Below, one piece after another: positions 1 to 8,933 of a DNA stretch of 64,000 nt. A program made the translations under genes and the position numbers. The notes below the pieces were generated by a model, which saw nothing but the letters and a program-made list of their open reading frames with translations, did no database searches and was not told the origin of the DNA. The DNA is from Halomonas fontilapidosi (GTDB lineage Bacteria; Pseudomonadota; Gammaproteobacteria; Pseudomonadales; Halomonadaceae), in NCBI RefSeq assembly GCF_014192285.1, contig NZ_JACHXQ010000001.1, positions 620,001 to 684,000 of the forward strand. The letters are read 5' to 3'. Every line of letters begins with the position of its first letter. The first letter of the stretch is position 1.

Positions 1-1
1 T

Positions 2-871
2 CCCGGCGAGATGAACCTGACCTCCATGAACGGCGAGCGGCGGCTGCGGCTGTCCGAACGCTTCATGGACCCTCCCGGCATCGCCAGGCCGGATTGCCTG
101 ATCGCCGCCGACATGGCCAACGCCCTCAAGCAGCGCTTCGAGGCGGCAGGCAACGCGGCGATGGCCGAGCGTTTCGCCGGGTTCGACTGGACGACCGAGG
201 AGGACGCCTTCAACGACGGGTTCCGCATGGCCCATGAGAAGGAGATCGACAGCCAGGGCGGGCCGACGGGACACCTGGCCACCTACGAGCGCCTGTCCGA
301 GGCCGGCAACAACGGCGTCCAGCTGCCCATCAAGGCGTACAAGGACGGCAAGCTGATCGGCACCGAGATGCTGTATACCGACAGCAGGTTCGATACCGAG
401 GATGGCAGGGCACACTTCCAGCCGTCGCCCTGGAACGGGCTTCCCGAGGTGGTTCAGCAGCAGAAGGAGAGGTTCGACTTCTGGATCAACAACGGTCGTA
501 CCAATCATATCTGGCAGTCTGCCTATCATGATCAGCACCTGGCCTTCCGCAAGGGCCGCTACCCCATGGCCCCGGTCGAGATCCACCCGCAGGATGCCGA
601 GGCGCTGGGGATCGCCAACGGCGATATTGTCGAGGTCTACAATGACTACGGCGCGACCATGGCCATGGCCTATCTGGAACCCGACCTGAACCGGGGGCAG
701 GTCTTCATGATGTTCGGCTATCCCAATGGGGTTCAGGGTGACGTGGTCAGCGAATGGACGGACCGCAACATCATCCCCTACTACAAGGGGGCCTGGGCCA
801 ACCTTCGCCGCATCGGCTCCAACCCCGCCTACCTGCGAGACGTCTCGTTCAAGCGTCGGCGCTATTCCTGA
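2..871 (+). CDS. aioA: Arsenite oxidase large (molybdopterin) subunit, 3' part only
   Basis: The reading frame is open at the left edge of the window, so only the C-terminal ~290 residues of a protein usually ~820-850 residues long are present. AioA is the periplasmic molybdenum catalytic subunit that oxidises arsenite to arsenate, paired with a Rieske subunit AioB that would lie outside the window. The visible part includes the C-terminal molybdopterin-dinucleotide-binding domain: stretches such as [26 protein letters not shown] and [15 protein letters not shown] are typical of AioA rather than of the reductase-like ArxA/ArrA group. The gene ends with TGA and converges on the ars operon. The internal ATG at 11 is not a real start. 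Assignment is by recognition of family sequence, without a search. Confidence 0.88.
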   Translation, partial: PGEMNLTSMNGERRLRLSERFMDPPGIARPDCLIAADMANALKQRFEAAGNAAMAERFAGFDWTTEEDAFNDGFRMAHEKEIDSQGGPTGHLATYERLSEAGNNGVQLPIKAYKDGKLIGTEMLYTDSRFDTEDGRAHFQPSPWNGLPEVVQQQKERFDFWINNGRTNHIWQSAYHDQHLAFRKGRYPMAPVEIHPQDAEALGIANGDIVEVYNDYGATMAMAYLEPDLNRGQVFMMFGYPNGVQGDVVSEWTDRNIIPYYKGAWANLRRIGSNPAYLRDVSFKRRRYS

Positions 872-955
872 GACATGACGCCGATTGCGGATCTGGCGCA
901 GCATGGGCGAGTGAGGTTACCAATTCTCCCTCGTTCATACTGAATGACTGCCATA

Positions 956-1309
956 TCAGCACATGGTCAATCGCCGCTCCGGCCGATTCCCCATGCTGGC
1001 GAGACGGTTCTGCAGCAGGGCCAGACGCTCAGCCTGGCCCTGCTGAGCGGCCTTCAGGATATCCTCTATCCAGTTGGGCAGTGCCGGCGCCAGGCAATAG
1101 TAGACCCACTGACCATCACGACGGTCGCTCAGCAGGCCGCAGTTGCGCAGCTGGGCCAGGTGACGCGACACCTTTGGCTGGGACTCCTCCAAGGCGTGGG
1201 TCATCTCGCAGACGCACAACTCCTGCTCGCAGCGAATCAGCAACGTGAGCGTCAGACGCGTCTCGTCACCCAGGCACTTAAAAAGTCTTGGGGGGTCGAG
1301 CTGAATCAA
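956..1309 (-). CDS. arsR: ArsR/SmtB-family arsenic-responsive repressor
   Basis: A 117-residue winged-helix repressor. FKCLGDETRLTL opens the DNA-binding domain, and Cys32/Cys34 in ELCVCEM match the As(III)-binding CxC of classical ArsR; the recognition helix is SQPKVSRHLAQL. Arsenite binding is known to release such proteins from operator DNA. The chosen start is a TTG preceded at normal distance by GAGG (about 1318-1321 on this strand); an ATG slightly upstream is in another frame and hits a stop. It is the last gene of the arsC-GAPDH-arsJ-arsR unit, so it would control its own operon through the palindrome at 4181-4202 (inference). The start codon is the least certain part. Confidence 0.9.
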   Translation of the reverse strand: MIQLDPPRLFKCLGDETRLTLTLLIRCEQELCVCEMTHALEESQPKVSRHLAQLRNCGLLSDRRDGQWVYYCLAPALPNWIEDILKAAQQGQAERLALLQNRLASMGNRPERRLTMC

Positions 1310-1406
1310 GCGATATACCTCATAGAAACCAAGGGGGTCATTCTACGTCACCGTCCGCTGCTCCGACAGCAACCCCTGCCCAAGCCGGGTACTGTGTCAT
1401 ACCATG

Positions 1407-2654
1407 TCACGCCGCCTCACGTGGCAATGCCAGGGCCATCAGCGCACTGGCCGCCACCAGGGCAGACGAGATCCACAGGCAGGCGGCAAGGCCATGGACC
1501 TGGTAGACCCAGCCGGAGAGCAGCGTGCCCAGCAGGCGACCCATGGCGTTGGCCATGTAGTAGAAGCCCACGTCCATGGAAACGCCGTCGGCGCGGGCGT
1601 AGTGGACGATCAGGTAGCTGTGCCAGCTGGAGTTGACGGCGAACAGCACGCCGAAGGCCAGCAGCCCTGCTACCAGCCAGCCCACTTCGGCCAGGGGCAG
1701 CAGGGCCAGCAGTGCCGGCAGGCCGGCCAGCAGCAAGGCCCAGAAGGCCGTGACCCCACGCGCCCCGCCCTTGACCAGGCCGGTAAGGCGCGGTGCCTGG
1801 GTCTGCACGCCGCCGTAGCCGATCACCCAAATGGCCAGCAGCCCCCCTACCGTCCAGTGGCTCCAGCCGTGCTGGTCATAGAGAAACACCGGCAAGGCGA
1901 CCACGAACCAGACGTCCCGGGAGGCGAAGAGGCAGAGCCGCGCTGCCGAAAGCACGTTGATGGCCTTTGAGGAGGAGAACACCTCGGTGAACTTGGGCTT
2001 GCGCTTCTGGCGTCCCAGGTGGGCCTTGAGGCGCACCAGCGACAGGGCGAGCACGCCCACCAGCATCACCGCCATGGCGATGACGGCGCCACGAAAGCCG
2101 ATCAAGGTCAGCAGCAGCCCGCCCAGGAAGAAGCCGGCGCCCTTCAGCGCGTTCTTGGAACCGGTGAGGATCGCTACCCAGCGGTAGAGGGCGCTGCCGG
2201 CGCTGGGGCTGTCCTTGGGCACCAGCACCTTGACCGCACTCTTGGCGCTCATCTTGTTGAGGTCCTTGGCGATCCCCGAGAGCGCCTGGGCGGCCATCAC
2301 CCAGGGCACGGTCAGCGCCGTGGCGGGCACCATCAGCATGGCCAGCGCCACGATCTGCAACCCGAGCCCGAGGTTCATGGTGCGGTTGAGCCCCAGGCGG
2401 GCCCCCAGCCACCCCCCTACCAGGTTGGTAACCACGCCGAAGGCCTCGTAGAAGAGGAACAGCAGCGCCACTTCCAGGGGCGAGTAGCCCAGCTGGTGGA
2501 AGTGCAGCACCACCAGCATGCGCAGGGCGCCATCGGTGAGGGTGAAGGCCCAGTAGTTGCCGGTGATCAGCAGGTACTGGCGCACCTCAAAGGGCAAGGC
2601 CCGCAGGCGAACGGCAAGCGAGTTTCCATCAACCACGACCCACCTGCATCTCAT
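1407..2654 (-). CDS. arsJ: ArsJ, organoarsenical (1-arseno-3-phosphoglycerate) efflux MFS transporter
   Basis: A 415-residue major facilitator with about 12 hydrophobic segments, recognisable as ArsJ from its N-terminal region ([20 protein letters not shown]) and from its partner gene. ArsJ is known to export 1-arseno-3-phosphoglycerate, the unstable product made when GAPDH uses arsenate in place of phosphate; the compound hydrolyses outside, so the pair acts as an arsenate efflux route. It directly follows the GAPDH gene and its 5' end overlaps that gene by 26 bp, implying coupled translation. A GTG a few codons downstream is an alternative start, since the first ~10 residues are not typical of the family. 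Confidence 0.92.
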   Translation of the reverse strand: MRCRWVVVDGNSLAVRLRALPFEVRQYLLITGNYWAFTLTDGALRMLVVLHFHQLGYSPLEVALLFLFYEAFGVVTNLVGGWLGARLGLNRTMNLGLGLQIVALAMLMVPATALTVPWVMAAQALSGIAKDLNKMSAKSAVKVLVPKDSPSAGSALYRWVAILTGSKNALKGAGFFLGGLLLTLIGFRGAVIAMAVMLVGVLALSLVRLKAHLGRQKRKPKFTEVFSSSKAINVLSAARLCLFASRDVWFVVALPVFLYDQHGWSHWTVGGLLAIWVIGYGGVQTQAPRLTGLVKGGARGVTAFWALLLAGLPALLALLPLAEVGWLVAGLLAFGVLFAVNSSWHSYLIVHYARADGVSMDVGFYYMANAMGRLLGTLLSGWVYQVHGLAACLWISSALVAASALMALALPREAA

Positions 2655-3702
2655 CTACCTGCTCCCGCCCTACCTTCCCTAGGCCCACCTTCAGGGCCAG
2701 TTCCGCGGTGCGGTTGGCATAGCCCCACTCGTTGTCGTACCAGGCGTAGAGTTTGAGCTGGGTACCGTTGACCACCATGGTCGAGAGGGCATCGATGATC
2801 GAACTGCGCGGGTCGGTGCGGTAGTCGATGGAGACCAGCGGGCGCTCCTCATAGCCTAGGATGCCGGCAAGCGAACCCTCGGCGGCGGCCTCGAGCGCCG
2901 CGTTGATCTCTTCCACCGTCACCTCGCGCTCGAGCTCGAAGACCATGTCGGTCAGCGAGGCGTTGGCCAGCGGCACGCGCACGGCGTGACCGTTCAGCTT
3001 GCCCTCGAGTTCCGGGAAGATGGCGGTGATCGCCTTGGCCGAGCCGGTGGTGGTGGGGATCAGGCTCATGCCGCAGGCGCGCGAACGACGCAGATCCGGC
3101 TTTTGTGGAGAGCTCGGGGCGTCGAGGATCGTCTGGGTGTTGGTGATGTCGTGCACCGTGGTCATCGAGCCGTGGCGAATACCGTAGGTCTCGTGGATCA
3201 CCTTGACCACCGGCGCCAGGCAGTTGGTGGTACAGCTCGCCGCGGTGACGATGCGATGCATCGCCGGATCATAGAGGTCGTCATTGACGCCCACCACCAC
3301 ATTGAGCACGCCCTCCTCCTTCACCGGTGCACTCACTACCACCCGCTCGACGCCCTGGTCGAGATAGGCCTGAAGCGCTGCCGTGGTCTTCATCTTGCCG
3401 GAGCACTCGATGGCGACCTGGCAGCCAGACCAGTCGCTATCGCCCAGCGCCTTGTGGGCACTGAAGGCGATACGACGACCGTCGATCAGGATGGCCTCTT
3501 CCTCAGCCTGGATGCCCTGTCCCGGCGACCACTGGCCGTGCACCGAGTCGAACTCGAGCAGGTGGGCGAAGGTGGCGGCGTCGCCGCCCGGGTCATTGAT
3601 GCGCACCAGTTCCACCTCGCCCGCCGCCACGCGGGGCCAGAGGCTTCGCACTACCAGGCGGCCAATGCGCCCAAAGCCATTAATGCCGAGTCGTAGGGTC
3701 AT
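2629..3702 (-). CDS. ArsJ-associated glyceraldehyde-3-phosphate dehydrogenase
   Basis: A 357-residue GAPDH with N-terminal NAD-binding motif INGFGRIGR, active-site Cys in [11 protein letters not shown] and C-terminal [11 protein letters not shown]. Its position between arsC and arsJ marks it as the arsenic-dedicated paralogue that forms 1-arseno-3-phosphoglycerate from glyceraldehyde-3-phosphate and arsenate for export by ArsJ, rather than the glycolytic enzyme. That role is known for this gene pair in other proteobacteria; here it is inferred from context. The start ATG sits 39 bp after the arsC stop. The C-terminus carries a short tail that overlaps the beginning of arsJ. Confidence 0.93.
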   Translation of the reverse strand: MTLRLGINGFGRIGRLVVRSLWPRVAAGEVELVRINDPGGDAATFAHLLEFDSVHGQWSPGQGIQAEEEAILIDGRRIAFSAHKALGDSDWSGCQVAIECSGKMKTTAALQAYLDQGVERVVVSAPVKEEGVLNVVVGVNDDLYDPAMHRIVTAASCTTNCLAPVVKVIHETYGIRHGSMTTVHDITNTQTILDAPSSPQKPDLRRSRACGMSLIPTTTGSAKAITAIFPELEGKLNGHAVRVPLANASLTDMVFELEREVTVEEINAALEAAAEGSLAGILGYEERPLVSIDYRTDPRSSIIDALSTMVVNGTQLKLYAWYDNEWGYANRTAELALKVGLGKVGREQVDEMQVGRG

Positions 3703-3741
3703 GTTGCTCTCCTGATAAACAATGAACGCCGGAAGACAGCC

Positions 3742-4164
3742 TCAGGCATTGCCGTCTCTCGTCTTGATCTGCAACCACAGCGACAGACGGCGACGAATCT
3801 CCTGCAACGCCTGTTCATAGGCGTCCTCGCGGCCGATCAGACGCGGATCGCGAATATCCCAGTAGAGATGCTCGTCGCTTTCGCCCTGCCAGTCGCGACA
3901 GGATTGCTGTGCCTTGTCGCACAGCACAATAACGGCATTGAAGTGTTGGCCCGTGAAGTCATCCAGCGACTTGCTGGCCAAGCCCTCGGTGGAAATCCCC
4001 TGCTTCTTCAATGCCGCCAGGGTCATCGCAGCGGGTTCATCCGGCTCGCTGCCCGCGCTGTAGGCCTCGAAGGTGTCGCCTGCCAGGTAGCGCAACAGCG
4101 CCTCCCCCATCAGCGAGCGAGCGGAATTGGCATTGCACAGGAAGAGCACACGCTGTTTGGTCAT
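3742..4164 (-). CDS. arsC: Arsenate reductase, thioredoxin-coupled LMW-phosphatase type
   Basis: A 140-residue cytosolic enzyme that reduces arsenate to arsenite. Counting from the ATG at 4164, the P-loop is Cys10-x5-Arg16 (CNANSAR) and the redox relay cysteines fall at 82 and 89 (LCDKAQQSC), the same numbering as the plasmid pI258 ArsC that uses thioredoxin. The frame is open 11 codons further upstream, but those would run into the operator palindrome, and GGGAG lies just before the 4164 ATG, so I chose the shorter form. It is the first gene of the ars operon. Having both a reductase and an arsenite oxidase in one locus means the cell can convert arsenic either way. Confidence 0.93.
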   Translation of the reverse strand: MTKQRVLFLCNANSARSLMGEALLRYLAGDTFEAYSAGSEPDEPAAMTLAALKKQGISTEGLASKSLDDFTGQHFNAVIVLCDKAQQSCRDWQGESDEHLYWDIRDPRLIGREDAYEQALQEIRRRLSLWLQIKTRDGNA

Positions 4165-4180
4165 GTGGGGAGCTCCCGAA

Positions 4181-4202
4181 TATATATGGAATATCATATA
4201 TA
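4181..4202 (-). promoter_or_regulatory. Perfect inverted repeat, probable ArsR operator of the arsC operon
   Basis: TATATATG, a 6-bp spacer GAATAT, then CATATATA: an 8-bp perfect dyad centred about 27 bp upstream of the arsC start, in an AT-rich patch within very GC-rich DNA. ArsR-family repressors bind AT-rich dyads of this size overlapping the promoter. The assignment to ArsR is inference from position; the dyad itself is plain in the sequence. Confidence 0.7.
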
Positions 4203-4249
4203 ACAGCGCCAGATGTCAATTCCATGACGGCGATCGCGGGAGGAAGCGA

Positions 4250-5452
4250 TCAGGAGGCGAGCAGGATACCCGACACGGCCAGCAGCCCGACCACGGCCCA
4301 GGCGGGCGTTTGCCAGCGCACCAGCAGCAGAAAGCCAGCCACGGCCAGGGCGAACGTCTCGGGCCCGAGGATTGCCCCGGTCCAGACCGGGTCATAGAGT
4401 GCGACACCCAGAATACCCACCACGGCGGCATTGGCGCCGCGCATCACCGACTGGGCAGCGGCCCAGTGGCGAACGCTATTCCAGAACGGCAGCACGGCCA
4501 CCAGCAGCAGCAGCCCCGGCATGAAGATCGCGACGAGCGCCATGGCGGCCCCAGTCAGCCCGCTCGGTCCGATACCCAGCACGCTGCCGAGATAGGCGGC
4601 GAAGGTGAACAGCGGCCCGGGCACCGCCTGAGCGGCCCCGTAACCGGCCAGGAAGACATCCGACGAGACCCAGCCCGACTGCACCACTTCAGCCTCGAGC
4701 AGCGGCAGCACCACGTGCCCGCCGCCGAACACCAGGGCACCGGCCCGATAGAAGGCATCCAGCAGGTCGAGGGTCGGCGAGGCGGTCGCGAGTGCCAGCA
4801 GCGGCAGTCCCGCCAGCAGGGACAGGAAGGCAAGCAGGGCGACGCCGCCGGCCCGATGGGAAACGGGCAGCGATAGCGTCGCCGGCTGCGCCGCATCACC
4901 GTTGGCGCGGCATAGCGCCAGGCCGGCCAGCACCCCCGTCAGGATTGCCACTACCTGGCCAAGCGGGCCACCTACCAGCACCACGATGAAGACCGCGGCC
5001 AGAGCGATACCGGCGCGACGACGATCCGGACACAGCCCCTTGGCCATCCCCCATACGGCCTGCGCCACGATAGCGACCGCCGCCACCTTGAGGCCGCGGA
5101 CCAAGCCCTCCACAACGGGCCCCTCGAACAGGCTCGCACCCAGCGCGAAGGCCACCAGCAGCAGCGCCGAGGGAAGGGTAAAGGCCAGCCAGGCCAGCGC
5201 CGCGCCCCCCGGACCGGCCCGCAGCATGCCCAGCGCAAACCCCACCTGACTGCTGGCCGGCCCGGGGAGGAACTGGCAGAGCGCCACCAGGTCGCCATAG
5301 TCGCGCTCGCCGAGCCACTGCCGACGCGTTACGAACTCGTGGCGGAAGTAGCCCAGGTGCGCGACGGGGCCGCCAAAGGAGGTCAGGCCCAGCAGCAGGA
5401 AGGCCAGAAAGACCTCCTGATAGCGGCCCCGATCGCCTGACGGGAGACTCAT
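4250..5452 (-). CDS. chrA: ChrA-type chromate efflux transporter
   Basis: A 400-residue inner-membrane protein with two tandem CHR domains. The first has TSFGGPVAHLGYF and QFLPGPASSQVG; the second repeats the pattern as GALVFGGGHVVLPLLEAE and QAVPGPLFTFAAYLG. Long CHR proteins of this layout extrude chromate. The frame extends upstream, but that part is Arg/Pro-rich and non-membrane, so I start at MSLPSGDRG. It begins 46 bp after the pstB stop, with a small GC-rich hairpin (GCGTGG/CCACGC, 5481-5498) between them and no obvious separate promoter, so it may be read through from the pst operon. It ends upstream of the ars operator. Confidence 0.9.
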   Translation of the reverse strand: MSLPSGDRGRYQEVFLAFLLLGLTSFGGPVAHLGYFRHEFVTRRQWLGERDYGDLVALCQFLPGPASSQVGFALGMLRAGPGGAALAWLAFTLPSALLLVAFALGASLFEGPVVEGLVRGLKVAAVAIVAQAVWGMAKGLCPDRRRAGIALAAVFIVVLVGGPLGQVVAILTGVLAGLALCRANGDAAQPATLSLPVSHRAGGVALLAFLSLLAGLPLLALATASPTLDLLDAFYRAGALVFGGGHVVLPLLEAEVVQSGWVSSDVFLAGYGAAQAVPGPLFTFAAYLGSVLGIGPSGLTGAAMALVAIFMPGLLLLVAVLPFWNSVRHWAAAQSVMRGANAAVVGILGVALYDPVWTGAILGPETFALAVAGFLLLVRWQTPAWAVVGLLAVSGILLAS

Positions 5453-5498
5453 GGCCGGATACTGCTTCGCCGGCCGGAGCGCGTGGGCGCGGCCACGC

Positions 5499-6359
5499 TC
5501 AGCCGTAGCGGCCGGTGATGTAGTCTTCGGCCTTCTTGGTGGCCGGGTTGGCGAACATCGTTCTGGTGTCGTTGTACTCGATGATCTCGCCAAGGTGGAA
5601 GAAGGCCGTATAGTCGGCCACTCGCGCCGCCTGCTGCATGTTGTGGGTCACGGTGATGATGGTGAACTGCTGCTTGAGCTTGTCCATCAGGTCCTCGATG
5701 GTCGCCGTGGAGATCGGGTCCAGCGCCGAGGTGGGCTCGTCCATCAGGATCACGTCGGGCTGCACGGCGATAGCGCGGGCGATGCACAGGCGCTGCTGCT
5801 GGCCGCCGGAAAGCGAGGTGCCCGGCTGCTGCAGCTTATCCTTGACCTCCTCCCACAGGCCGGCGTCGCGCAGTGCCTTTTCCACCAGTTCGTCCTGATC
5901 GGCCTTGCGGCTCACCAGGTCGTGCATGCGCGGCGCATAGACGACATTGTCGTAGATCGACTTGGGAAAGGGATTGGGCTTCTGGAAGACCATGCCCACC
6001 CGGCGACGCAGGGCCACCTCATCCATCTTGGCGGCATTGACGTCGAGGCCGTCCATCTCCACCAGCCCCTCGAGACGCACGTTGGGAATCAGGTCGTTCA
6101 TGCGATTCAGGCAGCGCAGGAAGGTGGACTTGCCACAGCCCGAAGGCCCGATCAGGGCCGTGATGTTCTTCTGGTAGACATCGATGTTGATGTTCTTCAA
6201 CGCCTGGCTCTGGCCGTACCAGAGGTTGAGGTCGCGGACGCGAATGCTCAGCTCATGGTGAGCATCGGCATTGCGGGTTACCGGCTGGCCAGCTTCGGGA
6301 CGGGAGCTTTGGTGAGGTGACATCGGCGCGGTACTCCGCTCGGCAACATGAATGTTCAT
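5499..6359 (-). CDS. pstB: Phosphate ABC transporter ATP-binding protein PstB
   Basis: A 286-residue ATPase that powers high-affinity phosphate import at the cytoplasmic face of PstC/PstA. Walker A is GPSGCGKST, signature LSGGQQQRL, Walker B VILMDEP, and the switch His is in ITVTHNMQ. The first ~30 residues form a polar leader before the ABC core, longer than in E. coli PstB; the internal Met13 is an alternative start. It is the last pst gene and lies 28 bp after pstA. The usual next gene, phoU, is not present here; chrA follows instead. Confidence 0.97.
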   Translation of the reverse strand: MNIHVAERSTAPMSPHQSSRPEAGQPVTRNADAHHELSIRVRDLNLWYGQSQALKNINIDVYQKNITALIGPSGCGKSTFLRCLNRMNDLIPNVRLEGLVEMDGLDVNAAKMDEVALRRRVGMVFQKPNPFPKSIYDNVVYAPRMHDLVSRKADQDELVEKALRDAGLWEEVKDKLQQPGTSLSGGQQQRLCIARAIAVQPDVILMDEPTSALDPISTATIEDLMDKLKQQFTIITVTHNMQQAARVADYTAFFHLGEIIEYNDTRTMFANPATKKAEDYITGRYG

Positions 6360-6387
6360 CTAGGGATATCCTGTAACGTAGCGTGGC

Positions 6388-7554
6388 TTACCAGCGGCGC
6401 TCGAACTTCTTGCGCAGGATGACGGCGGTGGCATTGAGGAAGATCAGGATCGTCAGCAGCACAAGGATCCCCCCCGCGGTCTTCTCGACGAAGGCCTGCT
6501 CCGGCTCGCCCGCCCAGGTGAAGATCTGGGCCGGCAGCACGGTGGCCGCCTGGGTGAAGGAGGCGGTAGCGTCGGGGATGAAGGCCACCATGCCGACGAT
6601 GATCAGCGGGGCGGTTTCCCCCATGGCCTGGGCCAGGCCGATGATCGAACCGGTCATGATGCCGGGCATGGCCAGCGGCAGCACGTGATCTCGCACCACC
6701 TGCCAGCGCGAGCAACCGACCCCGAAGGCGGCGTGGCGAATCGAGTCCGGCACGCTGCGCAGCGCCGTGCGGGTGGCGATGATGACCACCGGCAGAGTCA
6801 TCAGCGCCAGCGTCATGCCGCCGACCAGCGGGGAGGAGCGCGGCACCCCGAAGAAGTTGATGAAGATGGCCAGGCCCAGCAAACCAAACAGGATCGATGG
6901 AATCGCCGCCAGGTTGTTGATATTGATCTCGATGATCTGGGTCAGGCGGTTGTCCGGGGCGAACTCCTCCAGGTAGACCGCCGTCATCACGCCGATCGGG
7001 AAGGCGATAGCCAGCGTCACCAGCATGGTCATCACCGTACCCACGGCGGCGGAGAGAATCCCGGAGGCTTCCGGCATCTTCGAGTCGCCGCTGGTAAAGA
7101 AGGTGGTGTTGAACTTGAGCGCCGCCCGGCCCTGCTCCACCAGGGTATCGACGGTGGCCTGCTGGGCGTCACTTAGCTTGTTCCGATGCCCCTTGAGATA
7201 CTGGTCTACCTCGCTGTCGGCCAGCACCCAGCGGGTCTCGCTGGTGCCCAGCAGCTCTGGATTGTCGCGCATGCGCACCGGGATCAAGCGCTCGAAGGTC
7301 CGGCTCACCAGGCGAGACACCTCGGGATCCAGGGCGGCACGCCCCATGCGTTGGGCATCGTCATTGTAGTCGATCTCCACCTGGATCTGCGCCTGCTGGA
7401 AGGCCGGCAGGCCCTTGGACAGCATGTCGGCGAAGAACAGCACCAGGAACAGGCCGGCCAGCCCCAGGGCCCCCATGGAGATCCACTTCAGCCGCGACGA
7501 CCGGCGATGGCGGCGGCGTAGTTGGGCGCTGATGGCGTCGAAGGATTGACTCAT
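6388..7554 (-). CDS. pstA: Phosphate ABC transporter permease PstA
   Basis: A 388-residue inner-membrane permease of the PstSCAB phosphate importer. One N-terminal membrane segment is followed by a polar, probably periplasmic region of about 130 residues, then the transport core with the coupling loop around HAAFGVGCSRWQVVRDHVLP. The extended periplasmic insert makes it longer than E. coli PstA (296 residues); such long forms are common in Pseudomonas and relatives. It starts 18 bp after the pstC stop, so the two are co-translated or nearly so. Confidence 0.95.
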   Translation of the reverse strand: MSQSFDAISAQLRRRHRRSSRLKWISMGALGLAGLFLVLFFADMLSKGLPAFQQAQIQVEIDYNDDAQRMGRAALDPEVSRLVSRTFERLIPVRMRDNPELLGTSETRWVLADSEVDQYLKGHRNKLSDAQQATVDTLVEQGRAALKFNTTFFTSGDSKMPEASGILSAAVGTVMTMLVTLAIAFPIGVMTAVYLEEFAPDNRLTQIIEININNLAAIPSILFGLLGLAIFINFFGVPRSSPLVGGMTLALMTLPVVIIATRTALRSVPDSIRHAAFGVGCSRWQVVRDHVLPLAMPGIMTGSIIGLAQAMGETAPLIIVGMVAFIPDATASFTQAATVLPAQIFTWAGEPEQAFVEKTAGGILVLLTILIFLNATAVILRKKFERRW

Positions 7555-7572
7555 CTCGGCGTTTCCTCGGCG

Positions 7573-8829
7573 TTACAGGTTATTGACGCGATACTTCTCG
7601 CGGAAGCGACGGATCATCAGCACCGACACCAGGTTCAGGCTGAGGGTGACGGCGAACAGCACCAGACCCAGGGCGAAGGCGGAGAGCGTCTCGGCACTCT
7701 CGAACTCCAGGTCGCCGGTCAGCGCCGCGACGATGCGCACCGTTACCGTGGTCATGTCTTCCAGCGGATTGGCGGTGAGGTTGGGCCGCATGCCCGCCGC
7801 CATCACCACGATCATGGTCTCGCCCAGCGCCCGGGAGACCGCCAGCAGCGAGGCGGAGATGATGCCCGGCAGGGCCGCGGGAATGACCACGTCGCGGATG
7901 GTCTCGCCCTTGGTCATGCCCAGCGCCAGGGAGCCCTGTCGCATGCTGTCCGGGACCGCATTGATTACGTCGTCGGAGAGCGAGGAGATGAAGGGGATGA
8001 TCATGATGCCCATGACCACGCCGGGCGCCACGGCATTGTTGAAGGAGGCGTCCAGGCCTAAAAAGCCGGCCAGGTCGACGATCAACGGCGCCACCGTGAT
8101 GGCGGCGAAGAAGCCGTAGACCACGGTGGGAATGCCGGCCAGCACCTCGAGGGTCGGCTTGGCCAGGGTGCGTACCCGCTTGGGAGCGAACTCCGCCATG
8201 TAGATGGCCGAGAGCAGGCCCACCGGGATCGCGACCAGCATGGCGATAGCGGTGATCATGAAGGTGCCGGCGAACAGCGGCACCGAACCGAACTGGGCGG
8301 CGGCGCCACCCTCGTCGGCCCGTCCGGCAGCGGCCAGGAAGCTGGCGCCAGGGTTCCAGACGGTTCCGGTGATGAAGTCCCAGAAACTGTGCATCTGGAA
8401 GAAGCGCAGCGCTTCGAAGACGATGGAGAAGAGAATCCCGAAGGTGGTGAAGATCGAGATCAGCGCTGCGGTCACCAGGATCCAGCGAATCACCCGCTCG
8501 ATGGCCTGGCGGGCGTGGAAGTCGGGCTTCACCTGGCTCATGCCCACCATCAGGCCGATAGCGGCGACGACCAAGCTACCGGCCAGCAGGTAAAAGGTGG
8601 GAATGTCCGCGCCCAGCAGCAGCATCAGGAAGGCCCCGACGGCGCCCACGGTAATCGCCGGGCCGGCAGTGGCGAGCACGGCGAACCAGGCGTACTGGTC
8701 GGGCTGAGCGTACATGGACGCGCCGGTTTCGCGCACTCGCGCGGCCTTGGCACGTCCCAGGAAGAAGGCTATCAGACCCAGCAGCAGCAGAACGCCGCTG
8801 AACATGGCGAGGAGTTGATTGGTCTGCAT
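7573..8829 (-). CDS. pstC: Phosphate ABC transporter permease PstC
   Basis: A 418-residue permease that pairs with PstA. The conserved core contains ALGMTKGETIRDVVIPAALP, the loop contacting PstB, and PTVVYGFFAA, both characteristic of PstC. Extra N-terminal membrane segments (residues ~8-25 and ~50-95) make it longer than the 319-residue E. coli protein. It is separated from pstS by 104 bp containing a perfect GC-rich hairpin, suggesting that permease expression is set lower than that of the binding protein. Confidence 0.95.
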   Translation of the reverse strand: MQTNQLLAMFSGVLLLLGLIAFFLGRAKAARVRETGASMYAQPDQYAWFAVLATAGPAITVGAVGAFLMLLLGADIPTFYLLAGSLVVAAIGLMVGMSQVKPDFHARQAIERVIRWILVTAALISIFTTFGILFSIVFEALRFFQMHSFWDFITGTVWNPGASFLAAAGRADEGGAAAQFGSVPLFAGTFMITAIAMLVAIPVGLLSAIYMAEFAPKRVRTLAKPTLEVLAGIPTVVYGFFAAITVAPLIVDLAGFLGLDASFNNAVAPGVVMGIMIIPFISSLSDDVINAVPDSMRQGSLALGMTKGETIRDVVIPAALPGIISASLLAVSRALGETMIVVMAAGMRPNLTANPLEDMTTVTVRIVAALTGDLEFESAETLSAFALGLVLFAVTLSLNLVSVLMIRRFREKYRVNNL

Positions 8830-8880
8830 AGGTCTCTCTCGGTGGATTACGACGGCAGCATGCCTGCCGGAAAGCGCGTC

Positions 8881-8905
8881 GGCCGGCAGCCGTGGGCTGC
8901 CGGCC
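8881..8905 (-). terminator. Intercistronic hairpin between pstS and pstC
   Basis: A perfect 11-bp GC-rich stem (GGCCGGCAGCC and its complement) with a 3-nt loop. On the transcribed strand no run of T follows, so it is unlikely to be a full terminator; it more probably protects the pstS message from 3' degradation or attenuates read-through into pstC. Function is inferred; the structure is direct. Confidence 0.65.
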
Positions 8906-8933
8906 GGATCGGGCGTCCCTGCCCCACAGGCGA

